Source of the DNA: Bradyrhizobium yuanmingense
GTDB taxonomy: Bacteria > Pseudomonadota > Alphaproteobacteria > Rhizobiales > Xanthobacteraceae
Reading direction: 5' to 3'
NCBI RefSeq assembly: GCF_900094575.1
Contig: NZ_FMAE01000001.1
Location: 62,001-126,000, forward strand
DNA: 64,000 nt
The notes under the pieces were generated by a model. That model had not been told where the DNA came from. It was given only the letters and a program-made list of their open reading frames with translations, and searched no databases. Positions within the stretch are counted from its first letter, which is position 1. Each line of letters begins with the position of its first letter. Both the position numbers and the translations under genes were made by a program. Shown here one piece after another: positions 37,160-46,615 of this stretch.

Positions 37160-38719
37160 ATGGAGGTCCGACTCCCTGCTGCCGGCCCGTCCATGCATCC
37201 AGACCTTCCGCATTCCCAACTGAAGATCCGCCGCGTCCGCCTCGACACCGGCCGTGAGAACGTCGTCGTCGTCTCGAGGCGCTCCAAGGCGCTGCGCGCG
37301 GAGATCTTCCGCGGTTTCAGCCGCGTCGAGCTTCGTCAGGGCGGCAAGGTTCTGCTGGCGACCCTGCTGATCACGGACGACGATACGCTCGCGGCTCCCG
37401 ACGAGATCGGCCTCTCCGAGCCTGCGTTCCGGCGCTTCGCCGAAGCGGTCGGAACGGAGGTCACGGTCAGGCCCGCCTCGCCTCCGGAGAGCCTGGAAGC
37501 GGTGCGTGCGAAGATCCGCGGACGAACTCTGAGCCAGGCCGAGATCGGCGCGATCATCAGCGACCTTGCCCATTATCGCTACTCCGACATGGAGATCGCC
37601 GCCTTCCTGATCGGGTCGGCGAGCTTCATCACCAGCGACGAGCTGCTCGCCCTCACGGGGGCCATGGCGCAGGCCGGCACGCAATTGGTCTGGCCGACCC
37701 CTGTCGTCGTCGACAAGCATTGCATCGGCGGCATCCCCGGCAACCGCACCTCGATGGTGGTGGTGCCGATCGTCGCCGCGCATGGCCTGCCGATCCCGAA
37801 GACCTCCTCGCGCGCGATCACCTCGCCGGCCGGCACCGCCGACACGATGGAGGTGCTGGCGCGGGTGAATATCTCCGTCGAGGAGATGAAGGCGATCGTC
37901 TCCTCCTGCAACGGCTGCCTGATCTGGGGCGGGCACGTGAACCTGTCGCCGGCCGACGACGTCCTGATCTCGGTCGAGCGCCCGCTGAGCCTGGATACTC
38001 GCGAGCAGATGGTCGCGTCCATCATGTCCAAGAAGATCGCGGCAGGCTCGACCCATCTGCTGATCGACATTCCGGTCGGGCCGACCGCGAAGGTCACCGG
38101 CGGCGTCGAGGCCATGCGGCTGCGAAAGCTGTTCGAATTCGTCGGCGACTGCTTCGGCCGGACGGTCGAGGTGATCACGACCGACGGCAGCCAGCCGATC
38201 GGCAACGGCATTGGGCCGGTGCTGGAGGCCAACGACGTCATGGCGGTGCTCGGCAATGACAAGGATGCGCCGCGCGATCTGCGCGAGAAGTCGCTCCGGC
38301 TCGCCGCCCATCTCTTGGAATACGATCCCAAGCTGCGCGGCGGGGCCGGCTATGCCCGGGCGCGCGAACTGCTGGATAGCGGCGCGGCACTGAAGCAGAT
38401 GCAGAAGATCATCGACGCACAGGGCCCCTCGACATGCAGCAACGAGCTCGGACCGCTCAGCTTCGACGTCGAGGCGAGGCATGACGGCATCGTGTCCGCA
38501 ATCGACTGCCTGCGTCTGAACCGCCTCGCCCGCACCGCCGGCGCGCCGCTCGACAAGGGCGCAGGCATCCGCCTGTTCAAGAAGATCGGCGACCGCGTCG
38601 AGCAGGGCGAGCCACTCTATCGCGTCTACACGTTCGGCCGGTCGGAGCACGATTTGGCGGCCAGCGCGACTGCGGCCGACGACGGCTATGCGATCAACGG
38701 CAAGCCCCTCGGAGAATGA
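37160..38719 (+). CDS. Thymidine phosphorylase, long archaeal/AMP-phosphorylase-like form
   Basis: A 519-residue protein, about 80 residues longer than E. coli DeoA. It belongs to the long form (type 2) shared with archaeal AMP phosphorylases. It would split a nucleoside or nucleotide with phosphate. An N-terminal beta domain (about 1-90) precedes the pyrimidine phosphorylase fold: helices [20 protein letters not shown], phosphate-binding [40 protein letters not shown] and the C-terminal [23 protein letters not shown] 37160 is the longest start; ATG 37193 is also possible and neither has a clear site. Substrate (thymidine or AMP) is unresolved. It lies four bases before the MBL gene, so they share a transcript. 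Confidence 0.9.
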   Translation: MEVRLPAAGPSMHPDLPHSQLKIRRVRLDTGRENVVVVSRRSKALRAEIFRGFSRVELRQGGKVLLATLLITDDDTLAAPDEIGLSEPAFRRFAEAVGTEVTVRPASPPESLEAVRAKIRGRTLSQAEIGAIISDLAHYRYSDMEIAAFLIGSASFITSDELLALTGAMAQAGTQLVWPTPVVVDKHCIGGIPGNRTSMVVVPIVAAHGLPIPKTSSRAITSPAGTADTMEVLARVNISVEEMKAIVSSCNGCLIWGGHVNLSPADDVLISVERPLSLDTREQMVASIMSKKIAAGSTHLLIDIPVGPTAKVTGGVEAMRLRKLFEFVGDCFGRTVEVITTDGSQPIGNGIGPVLEANDVMAVLGNDKDAPRDLREKSLRLAAHLLEYDPKLRGGAGYARARELLDSGAALKQMQKIIDAQGPSTCSNELGPLSFDVEARHDGIVSAIDCLRLNRLARTAGAPLDKGAGIRLFKKIGDRVEQGEPLYRVYTFGRSEHDLAASATAADDGYAINGKPLGE

Positions 38720-38722
38720 CAG

Positions 38723-40318
38723 ATGAGCATCACCGTTCGATTCTGCGGTGCCACCCGCACCGTGACCGGCTCGAGCTATCTGTTCCAGACCGCAAGCGGC
38801 TGTTTCCTGGTCGATTGCGGATTGTTCCAGGGCCAGAAGACGCTGAAGGAGCTCAATTATCGCGCCTTTCCGTTTCGCCCCGCCGACATCGATGCGGTGC
38901 TGCTCACGCACGCTCACATCGACCATAGCGGTCTCTTGCCGAAGCTCGTGCGCGCGGGCTTCGAGGGGCCGATCCTAGCGACGCGCGGCACGATCGACCT
39001 CTGCTCCTACATGCTGCCCGATGCCGGCAACATCCAGGAATCGGAGGTCAAGCAGCTCAACCGGCGCAATGCTTCGCGCGGGCGCAAGGAGGTCGAGCCG
39101 ATCTACACGCAGGCCGATGCGATCGCATCGCTGCGATCGTTCCGCGCCGTCGACTACGAACGCTGGACCGACGTGATCCCCGGCGTCCGCGCACGCTACT
39201 GGAACGCCGGCCATTTGCTCGGCTCCGCCTCGATCGAGCTGGAAATCGCCGAGCAAGGCGCGGCGCGGCCGCTGCGCGTGCTCGTCTCCGGCGACGTCGG
39301 GCCGGAGGCCAAGCTGCTCCAGCCCGATCCCGAAGCGCCGAGCGATTTCGACTACGTCATCTCGGAATCGACCTATGGCGACCGCGTGCGCGAGGCCACG
39401 ACACCTGCGCTTCGCCGCAAGCACCTCGCGGCCGAGGTGCGCGATGCCGCGGCGGCCGGCGGCGCGCTGCTGCTGCCCGCCTTCGCGGTCGAGCGCACCC
39501 AGGAGCTGATCGTCGATCTCGTCGACCTGATGGAGCACCGCGAGATTCCGACGGCGCCGATTTTCCTTGATTCACCGCTCGCGATCCGCGCGACCGAAGT
39601 GTTCCGCCGCCATTCCGAGAGCCTCGATCCGTCGGTCGACGCCACGCGCCTGCTCAACTCGCCGCATCTGAAATTCACCGAGACCGCGGACGAGAGCAAG
39701 GCGATCATGCGTCTGTCCGGATTTCACATCATCATCGCCGCGAGCGGCATGTGCGATGCGGGCCGGATCCGCCATCATCTGAAGCGCTGGCTGTGGAACG
39801 AGCGCGCGACCGTGCTTCTGGCCGGCTTCCAGGCCAACGGCACGCTCGGCCGCTTCCTTCAGAACGGGGCCAAGGCCGTCCGCATCCAGGGTGACGAGAT
39901 CAAGGTCGCTGCCCGCATCCGCATGATCGACGAATATTCGGGCCATGCCGACGGAGCCGGCATGGCCAGCTGGATCGCGGCGCGTCGTCCCATCGCGCGC
40001 GGGCTGTTCCTGGTCCACGGCGAGGAAGCGGCGGTTGCGGGCCTGGCCGAGCGCGTCGCCGAGCGCATCATTCCCGCGGCCAGGATCTACCAGCCGATGC
40101 TGGACGACACTTTCGAGCTCGCGGCACCCGAACCGCGCGTGCTCGACGCCGATCATCGCCGGCGACTGTCGCCGGAGGCCGTGACGCGTCTCGACTGGCA
40201 CAACGAGATGTCCGAGCTGATGCTCGACATCAACGATCGCGTCGCAGCCGCCGCCGACGACCGCGCCCGCGGCGTCATCATCCGAAGGCTGCGGCGGGCG
40301 CTGCAGGAAACGGCGTAG
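38723..40318 (+). CDS. Metallo-beta-lactamase/beta-CASP RNA-processing type hydrolase
   Basis: A 531-residue protein of the bacterial CPSF/Ysh1-like group. The MBL motif LTHAHIDHSG (His63, His65, Asp67, His68) binds two zinc ions. GHLLGSASIELEI, LVSGDVG and the beta-CASP signature region (LLLPAFAVERTQELIV, then ASGMCDAGRIRHHLKRWL and DEYSGHADGAGM) are all present. Members cut or trim RNA. It directly follows the phosphorylase gene with a four-base gap. Phosphorylase plus MBL pairs recur in bacteria, sometimes with a ribose-phosphate pyrophosphokinase, which suggests a linked nucleotide salvage function. That link is inference. Confidence 0.92.
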   Translation: MSITVRFCGATRTVTGSSYLFQTASGCFLVDCGLFQGQKTLKELNYRAFPFRPADIDAVLLTHAHIDHSGLLPKLVRAGFEGPILATRGTIDLCSYMLPDAGNIQESEVKQLNRRNASRGRKEVEPIYTQADAIASLRSFRAVDYERWTDVIPGVRARYWNAGHLLGSASIELEIAEQGAARPLRVLVSGDVGPEAKLLQPDPEAPSDFDYVISESTYGDRVREATTPALRRKHLAAEVRDAAAAGGALLLPAFAVERTQELIVDLVDLMEHREIPTAPIFLDSPLAIRATEVFRRHSESLDPSVDATRLLNSPHLKFTETADESKAIMRLSGFHIIIAASGMCDAGRIRHHLKRWLWNERATVLLAGFQANGTLGRFLQNGAKAVRIQGDEIKVAARIRMIDEYSGHADGAGMASWIAARRPIARGLFLVHGEEAAVAGLAERVAERIIPAARIYQPMLDDTFELAAPEPRVLDADHRRRLSPEAVTRLDWHNEMSELMLDINDRVAAAADDRARGVIIRRLRRALQETA

Positions 40319-40460
40319 CGCCGGCGGAAACAATAATCCGGATTGCGCCTCGCTTCATCCAGGCTACGGCGCTTTGACGGCCCTCTGGGTGCTGATATTC
40401 TCCGGCGGAACGGGCTCGACGAGCCATGCTGTCAATCGCTCAACCAGCGCTGCCGAGAGA

Positions 40461-40871
40461 ATGCGGATGAGACGCGTGATGCTCCTGACGATCGGCCTCA
40501 TGCTTGTCGGCGCCTGGTCGCACGACAGCGCCAGAGGCCAGACTTCGGTCCCGCCGCCGGTTTCGCTTGCTCGGCCCGATGCAGCGCCGCCACGCCCGGG
40601 TGCCACCAAGCCCGCCCGGGTAACGACGAACGGAACTCCAGCAGCGACGTCCAGCAGAGAGCCTTCCGTGATTGGCCGGCCTCAACCGAATCCAGCCGCC
40701 GATTACGATGGCTTCAGCGTCAGCACCGTCGATGACCTTGGCACGCCGAGCCGCGTGACGCCGGCCGTGCGTTCACGCGCAGCAAGGGACGCCAGGTCCA
40801 ATCCGGATGGTCTCGATCAAGAAGATGAGGCGTTGAAGCGAAAGCTGATGATCTGCCAGAGCTGCAAATAG
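40461..40871 (+). CDS. Small secreted or periplasmic hypothetical protein
   Basis: A 136-residue protein. From ATG 40461 it has a signal peptide (MRMRRVMLLTIGLMLVGAWS) followed by a Pro/Ala/Ser-rich, probably disordered chain, and ends with a dibasic helix and two cysteines (ALKRKLMICQSCK). No domain was recognised. ATG 40467 is also possible; ATG 40374 would put 29 polar residues before the signal, which is unlikely. A purine-rich gagaga precedes the chosen start. Codon use matches the neighbourhood. Confidence 0.65.
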   Translation: MRMRRVMLLTIGLMLVGAWSHDSARGQTSVPPPVSLARPDAAPPRPGATKPARVTTNGTPAATSSREPSVIGRPQPNPAADYDGFSVSTVDDLGTPSRVTPAVRSRAARDARSNPDGLDQEDEALKRKLMICQSCK

Positions 40872-40914
40872 CAGAGCAATCGGATATGACTTGTGGCGGC
40901 GGCCTGTGCGCACG

Positions 40915-41048
40915 CCTCGTCCTTCGAGACGGCGCTGACGCGCCTCCTCAGGATGAGGCTAGTCAGCATCAGTGCTCGTTGAAATGGCTGCCGCGCACTC
41001 CGCCCTCATCCTGAGGAGCCCGCCCATAGCGGGCGTCTCGAAGGATGG
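40915..41048. repeat. Inverted repeat of the common Bradyrhizobium intergenic type
   Basis: The core tccttcgagac (40920-40930) pairs with gtctcgaagga (41035-41045), and ctcctcaggatgagg (40944-40958) pairs with cctcatcctgaggag (41004-41018). The inner part contains gcccgcccatagcgggc. Such tccttcgagac...ctcctcaggatgagg modules are abundant between genes in Bradyrhizobium. It lies between two convergent genes, like the repeat at 3420-3560. Confidence 0.75.
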
Positions 41049-41151
41049 CCGCCGGGGAAACTCCCAAATGCGATAGCCCTGCTGCAAAGAGGGATGTAAG
41101 CACAGCTTCAGATGCCGCGCCCATCCCGCTCGAATTCGTCCTTGCGAATCT

Positions 41152-41841
41152 TCAGGTTTTCGCGCCGCCGCTCCTATCCTTGAGGGCGGCCAGCAACTCT
41201 TTTCCGAGCGCTCCGGCAGAGGCGGGGTTCTGGCCCGTGATGAGCCGGCCATCGACGACGACGTGAGGTTGCCAATTGGCCGCGGACGAGTACTCGGCAC
41301 CCTCTGCCCTCAACGCATCCTCGAGCTCGTAAGGTACGTCATCGCGCGCATAGTCGTACTCTTCCTTCTTCGAAAAGGATGTCAGCTTCTTGCCGCGCAC
41401 GAACGGGACGCCATCGCCGAGGTCGACGCCAAGCAGCGCGCACGGCCCGTGACAGACAGCGGCGACGAGCTTGCCGGTGCTCCAGGCTCGCACAACGGCA
41501 CTTTGGACCGCCGCATTGCGCTGGATGTCCACCATGGGACCAAGACCGCCGGGTATCAGGATGGCGTCGTAGTCGGCGGCATCCACCTCGGATAATTTAC
41601 GGCTGTGATTCAGGCGGCGAAAGGCTTTGCTGGCGAGGAAATCCTTCTGAGCAGGATCTTTCTCGTCATATGCATCGTAAGGCGTCCACCCCCCGGCCGG
41701 CGACGCGAACTCCACCGCGATCCCAGCCTTGTCGAGCACCTCGAAAGGATGAGCAACCTCGGCGAAAAAGAAGCCGGTCTTGCGACTATGCGGTCCGATC
41801 ACGGCTGCGTTGGTGACAATGAAGAGGACGTGTTGGGTCAT
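41152..41841 (-). CDS. DJ-1/PfpI family protein (Hsp31/glyoxalase III-like)
   Basis: A 229-residue protein of the class I glutamine amidotransferase-like fold. The nucleophile elbow is AAVCHGPCALL with Cys130 and His131; Glu28 in FFFAEVAHPFEVL completes the DJ-1-type acid. The sequence ILIPGGLGPMVDIQ is also typical. Related proteins act as deglycases, glyoxalases acting on methylglyoxal, or holding chaperones. It is the last gene in line with the molybdenum hydroxylase genes, 58 bases after the cytochrome, so it may deal with reactive aldehydes linked to that enzyme. This link is inference. Confidence 0.88.
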   Translation of the reverse strand: MTQHVLFIVTNAAVIGPHSRKTGFFFAEVAHPFEVLDKAGIAVEFASPAGGWTPYDAYDEKDPAQKDFLASKAFRRLNHSRKLSEVDAADYDAILIPGGLGPMVDIQRNAAVQSAVVRAWSTGKLVAAVCHGPCALLGVDLGDGVPFVRGKKLTSFSKKEEYDYARDDVPYELEDALRAEGAEYSSAANWQPHVVVDGRLITGQNPASAGALGKELLAALKDRSGGAKT

Positions 41842-41899
41842 GGTTTTCTCCTTTCGATAATGCTATCTGGGATCGCCTTGCCGCGGTGCGGAGACCGCC

Positions 41900-42532
41900 T
41901 CAATTCGGACAGGGCTGTCCGGCCGCGCCCCACATCGCCATGTCCTTGACGTGATCCTCGAAGGTGCCGGGCGGCGTTGAGCGGCCGGCTCCGGGCGCCC
42001 AGCCGCGCGGGATGAAGCCGCTCAGCGAGGCATCGTGCCGCAAATGCCCGACGAGACCAGCGGCGTCGCGACCGCCGTTGCGCTTGGGATCTTTCATCTG
42101 GGCACAGATCTCGGCGCCGCTCTTGCCGAACCAGATGAAAGCCACCGGGGCGAGCTGCCAATCGATGCCGGCGCGCGGCGGCGAGGGCGCCGGCTCGTTC
42201 GCCTGGGTCGAGGTCATGTGGCAGGTCGAGCACGGGATCGCTTCCGCTCCGATGCGGCTCTCGCCGCCATGGATGTTCATGCCATGCGGGCGAGGCTTGG
42301 TTTCGCCGGCCGGCGTCCAGATCGGTATCGCCTTGGCATCGACATGGCAGTTGGCACACCGTGGATGGGTCACGACGGCTTCGATCCGCTTCCACGCCTC
42401 CAGCCCCTCGGCGCGGCTGACGCTACCGGGCGGCAGCAGGTCCTTGGCGGCCTCGTCCTTCGCGGCGACGATCCCGGTCAGGGCGGCGACGGCCGACGCT
42501 GCCAAGACCAACGCGATCAGAGATCTCTGCAT
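41900..42532 (-). CDS. Diheme periplasmic cytochrome c, electron acceptor of the molybdenum hydroxylase
   Basis: A 210-residue secreted protein with a signal peptide (MQRSLIALVLAASAVAALTG). It has two c-type heme motifs: CANCH at 59-63 and CSTCH at 101-105. Methionine and histidine residues between and after them could be distal ligands (HGMNIHGGE, HMTSTQ). ATG 42532 starts the signal; the upstream extension is polar and unlikely. It follows the large hydroxylase subunit by eight bases and is convergent with nothing, so it is probably its electron carrier. It would be matured by the Ccm system encoded at 26-30 kb. Confidence 0.88.
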   Translation of the reverse strand: MQRSLIALVLAASAVAALTGIVAAKDEAAKDLLPPGSVSRAEGLEAWKRIEAVVTHPRCANCHVDAKAIPIWTPAGETKPRPHGMNIHGGESRIGAEAIPCSTCHMTSTQANEPAPSPPRAGIDWQLAPVAFIWFGKSGAEICAQMKDPKRNGGRDAAGLVGHLRHDASLSGFIPRGWAPGAGRSTPPGTFEDHVKDMAMWGAAGQPCPN

Positions 42533-42540
42533 GGCGTGTC

Positions 42541-44796
42541 TCACACGAAATCGATGAACTTGTTGAAGGGCATTTCGCGGATGCGCTTTCCGGTCGCCGC
42601 GAAGATCGCATTGGCAAGCGCAGGCGCGGCGGGTGGCACCGGCGGCTCTCCGAGGCCCCTCACCTTCGGATCGTTCTCGAGCCCGCGAACTTCGATGACC
42701 GGGCATTGGTGGATCCGCATCGCCTCATGGTGATTGTAATTGGTCTGCTGCGCCGCGCCTTTTGAGTAGGTGATTTCGCAATTCATCGCGTGGCCTAGGC
42801 CCCAGACGACGCCGCCCTGGACCTGGTTCTCGAAATTGACGGGATCGATCACCTTGCCGACGTCGACCGCGACCCAGACCTTGTCGATCCGGATGCCACG
42901 GTCCGTCGCCGTCACCTCGACGACCTCGGCAACCGGTGTCCCGAACGACTCGACGAAGGCGACGCCGCGGCCCCTGCCGTTGCCGAGCGGCCCCTTCCAG
43001 GTCGACATCTCGGCAAGCGTCTCCAGCAACTTGCGATAATGCGGCACATTGCACATCGCGATGCGCGCCTTCATGGGATCGAGGCCGGCTGCGTGGATCA
43101 ATTCGTCGATGAAGCTCTCGGTGAAGAAGCCGGCCGTGGACGCTCCCACGGAGCGCCACGTGGTGCACGGCGACAGCCCTTGCGCCTCGTAGCTGGTGGC
43201 TCGGAAATGGGGAATGTCGTAATAGACGTTCCACGTGCCGGCGGCCAATTGAGGATCGGGATCCTTCAAAGGCGTACCCATGCGCTCGAGCAGTCCCTTG
43301 AACGGCGCCGTCGATGCCAATTGCAGATCGGTCGCAACGATCTTGCCGTTGGCGACGCTTCCCCTGTGACGCGCGATCGCAATCTGCCGCGGAATATCCT
43401 GAAGGAAATCCTCCTCGCGCGAGAAGACGAGCTTGATCGGCGTCCCGCGCATCTGATTGGCGATCTCGGCGAGCACGCGGACGTTCTCGAACTCGAGACG
43501 ATGGCCGAAGCTTCCGCCGGTCCATTGATTGTGGAAGGTGACCTGCTCCGGCTTGAGGCCGATAGCGTTCGCCGCGATGGCTTGCACCGCCTGCGGGCTC
43601 TGATGGCCAACCCAGATTTCCATGCCCTTGTCGTTGACGAGACCGATCCCGTTCAGCGGCTCGAGCGGCTGATGCGCCACGTAAGGGGCGCGATATTCGG
43701 CTTCGACGAGCTTGCCCGTCTTCAGGCCGGCTCCGACGTCGCCGATCGTCCGCCACTCCTTGCCGAGGAATTCGGGCTTGAACGATGATTCCAGCACTTT
43801 CCAATGATCGGCCTGCTCGGCGGGATAGGCCGAAGGCGCCCACTCGCAAGCGATGGCGTCGACGGCTTTCATCGCGTACCAGCTGTTGGTGGCGATCACC
43901 GCAACGCCGTTCTTGATCTCGAGGATCTTCTTCACGCCCGGCATCGCGCGCGCCTTGCTGGCGTCGTAGGATTTCAGCGGCTGTCCCTTGCCGGGGTTCA
44001 GTTTGACGGAGGCGTAGAGCATGCCCTCCATCTTCAGGTCGATGCCGAATTGCAGTTCGCCCATCACTTTGGCGCGCACGTCGAGGCGCGTCATCGGCTT
44101 GCCCAGCATGCGCCATGTCGAGGGATCGCGCGGCTGCGCATCGAGCACCGGCGGAATTCTTGCGGCCTCGGCCGCCAGTGAGACGTACGGAATTTTGCTT
44201 CCGTCAGGCAGGATCACGTGGCCGGATTGCGTGCGGATGTCGGCGACGGCGACGCCCGAACGTTTGGCCGCAGCTGCCTTCAACGTCTCACGCGCAACTG
44301 CCCCTGCCACGCGCAGCTTGTCATAGGTGTCCGGGATCGTGCTCGAGCCGCCCGTCATCTGCAGGCCGGATTTTCGAAGACTTTCCAGCGCAGCAGCGCG
44401 TGCCGCTTCGGCCTCAGGACTCTGGTCCGCGGCCAGGAACGGCGCCAGTTCCTCCTTGAATCCGGTGTTGAAGTAAGCGGGACTCGGGCCGGCGAAGCGG
44501 ACTTCGAACTGGCCGGGGTCGAGGTCCATCTCTTCGGCGATCATGATCGGCTGCACCGACCCGACGCCCTGGCCGATGTCGGCGTGTTGCGCGATCAGCG
44601 TGATCTTGTCGGGGCTGATCTCGACCCATGGATTGAAGGTGACGGAATTCGGGCCGAGTCCGGCGGCCAGCGGATTGCCATCGGCACTCGGCGCGGCCGC
44701 TTCGGCCGGACCATAGGCACCGAAAACGATGCCACCGGCGACCGCGGCAGAACCGAACACGAAAGCCCGACGCGAAAGGGTTTGCATGTCGCCCAT
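42541..44796 (-). CDS. Xanthine dehydrogenase-family molybdenum hydroxylase, large subunit (isoquinoline 1-oxidoreductase beta-like)
   Basis: A 751-residue molybdenum-binding subunit. The N-terminus carries a Tat export signal (SRRAFVFGSAAVAGG), so the enzyme works in the periplasm. The protein has two homologous aldehyde-oxidase-type halves and the cofactor segments NQWTGGSFGHRLEFENVR, QGLSPCTTWRSVGASTAGF and GGVVWGLGHAMNCEITYS. The catalytic glutamate is in VRGLGEPPVPPAAPAL. Family members hydroxylate N-heterocycles or oxidise aldehydes. ATG 44796 (MGDMQTLSRR) has the site gagaagtgag; ATG 44787 is also possible. The small subunit ends one base before it, and the cytochrome follows. Confidence 0.92.
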   Translation of the reverse strand: MGDMQTLSRRAFVFGSAAVAGGIVFGAYGPAEAAAPSADGNPLAAGLGPNSVTFNPWVEISPDKITLIAQHADIGQGVGSVQPIMIAEEMDLDPGQFEVRFAGPSPAYFNTGFKEELAPFLAADQSPEAEAARAAALESLRKSGLQMTGGSSTIPDTYDKLRVAGAVARETLKAAAAKRSGVAVADIRTQSGHVILPDGSKIPYVSLAAEAARIPPVLDAQPRDPSTWRMLGKPMTRLDVRAKVMGELQFGIDLKMEGMLYASVKLNPGKGQPLKSYDASKARAMPGVKKILEIKNGVAVIATNSWYAMKAVDAIACEWAPSAYPAEQADHWKVLESSFKPEFLGKEWRTIGDVGAGLKTGKLVEAEYRAPYVAHQPLEPLNGIGLVNDKGMEIWVGHQSPQAVQAIAANAIGLKPEQVTFHNQWTGGSFGHRLEFENVRVLAEIANQMRGTPIKLVFSREEDFLQDIPRQIAIARHRGSVANGKIVATDLQLASTAPFKGLLERMGTPLKDPDPQLAAGTWNVYYDIPHFRATSYEAQGLSPCTTWRSVGASTAGFFTESFIDELIHAAGLDPMKARIAMCNVPHYRKLLETLAEMSTWKGPLGNGRGRGVAFVESFGTPVAEVVEVTATDRGIRIDKVWVAVDVGKVIDPVNFENQVQGGVVWGLGHAMNCEITYSKGAAQQTNYNHHEAMRIHQCPVIEVRGLENDPKVRGLGEPPVPPAAPALANAIFAATGKRIREMPFNKFIDFV

Positions 44797-44797
44797 C

Positions 44798-45262
44798 TCA
44801 CTTCTCCGCCATCTTGTTTGCGGCGGCCGCATGGATCGCCGCACGAATGCGCGGATAGGTGCCGCAGCGGCAGAGATTGCCGGACATCACCTGGTTGATC
44901 TGCTCGTCAGTCGGTTTTGGGATCGATGCAAGAAGCGAGATGGCCTGCATGATCTGACCGGTCTGGCAGTAGCCGCATTGCGGCACCTGATGCGCGATCC
45001 AGGCCTGCAAGACCGGATTTTGGTCCTTGTTGTGCAAGCCTTCGAGCGTGACGACCGATTTGCCCGCGACCTCGCCGATATGGGCCTGGCAGGACCGCAC
45101 CGCCTTGCCGTCGATGTGAACGGTGCAGGCCCCGCATTGCGCGACCCCGCAGCCGTATTTGGCGCTGGTGATGCCCAGTTCGTCACGCAGCACCCACAAC
45201 AGGGGCATCTCGGGCACGACGTCGACCTGGCGCTTGATCCCGTTCACCTTGAGCTCGATCAT
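44798..45262 (-). CDS. Molybdenum hydroxylase small subunit, 2Fe-2S (isoquinoline 1-oxidoreductase alpha-like)
   Basis: A 154-residue protein with two [2Fe-2S] clusters. The plant-ferredoxin-type cluster uses C38, C43, C46 and C58 ([17 protein letters not shown]). The second uses C96, C99, C131 and C133 ([14 protein letters not shown] and [12 protein letters not shown]). It passes electrons from the molybdenum centre of the large subunit toward the cytochrome. It has no export signal of its own and is probably carried out with the Tat-exported large subunit. It follows the AraC gene by 18 bases and precedes the large subunit gene. Confidence 0.95.
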   Translation of the reverse strand: MIELKVNGIKRQVDVVPEMPLLWVLRDELGITSAKYGCGVAQCGACTVHIDGKAVRSCQAHIGEVAGKSVVTLEGLHNKDQNPVLQAWIAHQVPQCGYCQTGQIMQAISLLASIPKPTDEQINQVMSGNLCRCGTYPRIRAAIHAAAANKMAEK

Positions 45263-45280
45263 GCCGATATGTCCTCTCGC

Positions 45281-46279
45281 CTACCTGGTCGCTGCAACAG
45301 CAATGCTCGACGCCCATTGCGCCGTATTTCCGAATCCTGCTGGATCATGCGCAATCCCTGCGGAATGGCTTTCGAGCCAATCGGCTTTCACCTCCGCCTG
45401 GCCACAGCACAATTCGCGATACTGCCCTGGGGTGAGATTTGCGGCCTTGCGGAATACGCGCGTGAAATTGGCCTGCGAGCCGAAACCGAACTCCAGGGCA
45501 ATCTCGACCAGCGACAGGTGGTCGCGCGCGAGCTCCTCTCGCGCGGCGTGGACGCGGCGATCGGTGACATAACGGTGCGGTGACAGTCCGGTCGCCTCGC
45601 GAAACAGCCGGGAAAAATGATAGGGGCTGAGGCAGGCTTGGGTCGCCAGATCCTCCAACCTGATATCGCTGCCGAGAGACGCCTCGATATAGTCCAGCAC
45701 GCGCTGCAGGCGTCGCGCGTCGAGCGCCGGCGACTTGTCGGGCGCGCGCCAGCGGTCGATCGTGTAATTGCCCAGGAGATGCGCCGCGAGGGTGACCTGG
45801 ATCCCCTCCACGAACAGCGCGTCGGTCGGCTGGCGCGGGCGATGGAGCAGATCGCGAAGCGGCGAACAGATGTGGAAGAGCACCTGGTCCGCCAGACCGT
45901 GCGCATAGGCGATCTCGATTTTGGCCGGATCGATGTCGAAATCCGCAAGTGCACTGTGGTCGAGCAGCGCGGGCGGCAGATAGAGATGAAGACATTCCAT
46001 CCGGTCGGAAAGCTCGAGGTGGCTCTCCTGCGTGCCCACAGGCACGAGATAACTCATGCCCGGACGCGCGAGGCTTTTCTGGATTTCGCCGTTGCCGGCG
46101 CGGGACACCATCCCTCCGCCCGACAACAGCATGACGATCTCGGTGCAGATGGGAACGGGCGTTGCCTGACGGCCCGCCTCGAACTTGCGATGCTCGATGC
46201 TCAGCCCCGGCCAATCATTGACCTCCGCGAGCTTCTCGCTGTTCTTGTATTTCTCATCACCATGCGTCACGAGCGCCAT
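45281..46279 (-). CDS. AraC-family transcriptional regulator
   Basis: A 332-residue regulator. The N-terminal 190 residues form a ligand-binding beta domain without a clear sugar-type motif. The C-terminal AraC DNA-binding domain has two helix-turn-helix units: DIRLEDLATQACLSPYHFSR and LVEIALEFGFGSQANFTRVF, followed by TPGQYRE. ATG 46279 has a fine site, ggaggtcggg. It lies 18 bases upstream of the 2Fe-2S subunit gene in the same direction, so it may be the first gene of the hydroxylase operon and regulate it. It is divergent from the exported hydrolase gene, which it could also control. Confidence 0.9.
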   Translation of the reverse strand: MALVTHGDEKYKNSEKLAEVNDWPGLSIEHRKFEAGRQATPVPICTEIVMLLSGGGMVSRAGNGEIQKSLARPGMSYLVPVGTQESHLELSDRMECLHLYLPPALLDHSALADFDIDPAKIEIAYAHGLADQVLFHICSPLRDLLHRPRQPTDALFVEGIQVTLAAHLLGNYTIDRWRAPDKSPALDARRLQRVLDYIEASLGSDIRLEDLATQACLSPYHFSRLFREATGLSPHRYVTDRRVHAAREELARDHLSLVEIALEFGFGSQANFTRVFRKAANLTPGQYRELCCGQAEVKADWLESHSAGIAHDPAGFGNTAQWASSIAVAATR

Positions 46280-46615
46280 CCCGACCTCCGCTTTGTTGCG
46301 GCGATTCCCGGCCCCGTATCGCGCGAGCGATCATTCCATCCGGTGGTGAGTTGCAGCCCCGGTCACTGCCACGCCGATCGCGAATTACTCACAAGCTGCG
46401 CCAGCGAAGTCCAGAGGCGGCACGGTTAAAAGAGGTAAAAGCCAGCCAAGGCAAAGGCTTGGCGCCAGACGTGTTCGGCTTCGCAAGCTTGATCTCCTCG
46501 CACCTCAGCAAGATGCGTGCGTCATCGCGCAGGAATCGGAAATATCGCAATGCGGGCGTGCGCTAGTGAAGGCGCACCAACGACAATGTCGCCGTATAGA
46601 GGACAGGAGCCTGAC
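46280..46615. other. Divergent intergenic region between the AraC gene and the hydrolase gene
   Basis: These 336 bases should hold two divergent promoters. Only short unconvincing frames are present. A small inverted repeat, gtgcgc at 46558-46563 and gcgcac at 46572-46577, lies about 40-60 bases upstream of the hydrolase start and is a possible operator. The ribosome sites are clear at both edges: ggagg at 46285-46289 (minus strand) and aggag at 46605-46609 (plus strand). Confidence 0.5.

Noticed and set aside
37154..38926. 590-residue open frame on the minus strand opposite the phosphorylase
   Set aside because: Shadow frame with no recognisable domain, opposite a well supported enzyme.
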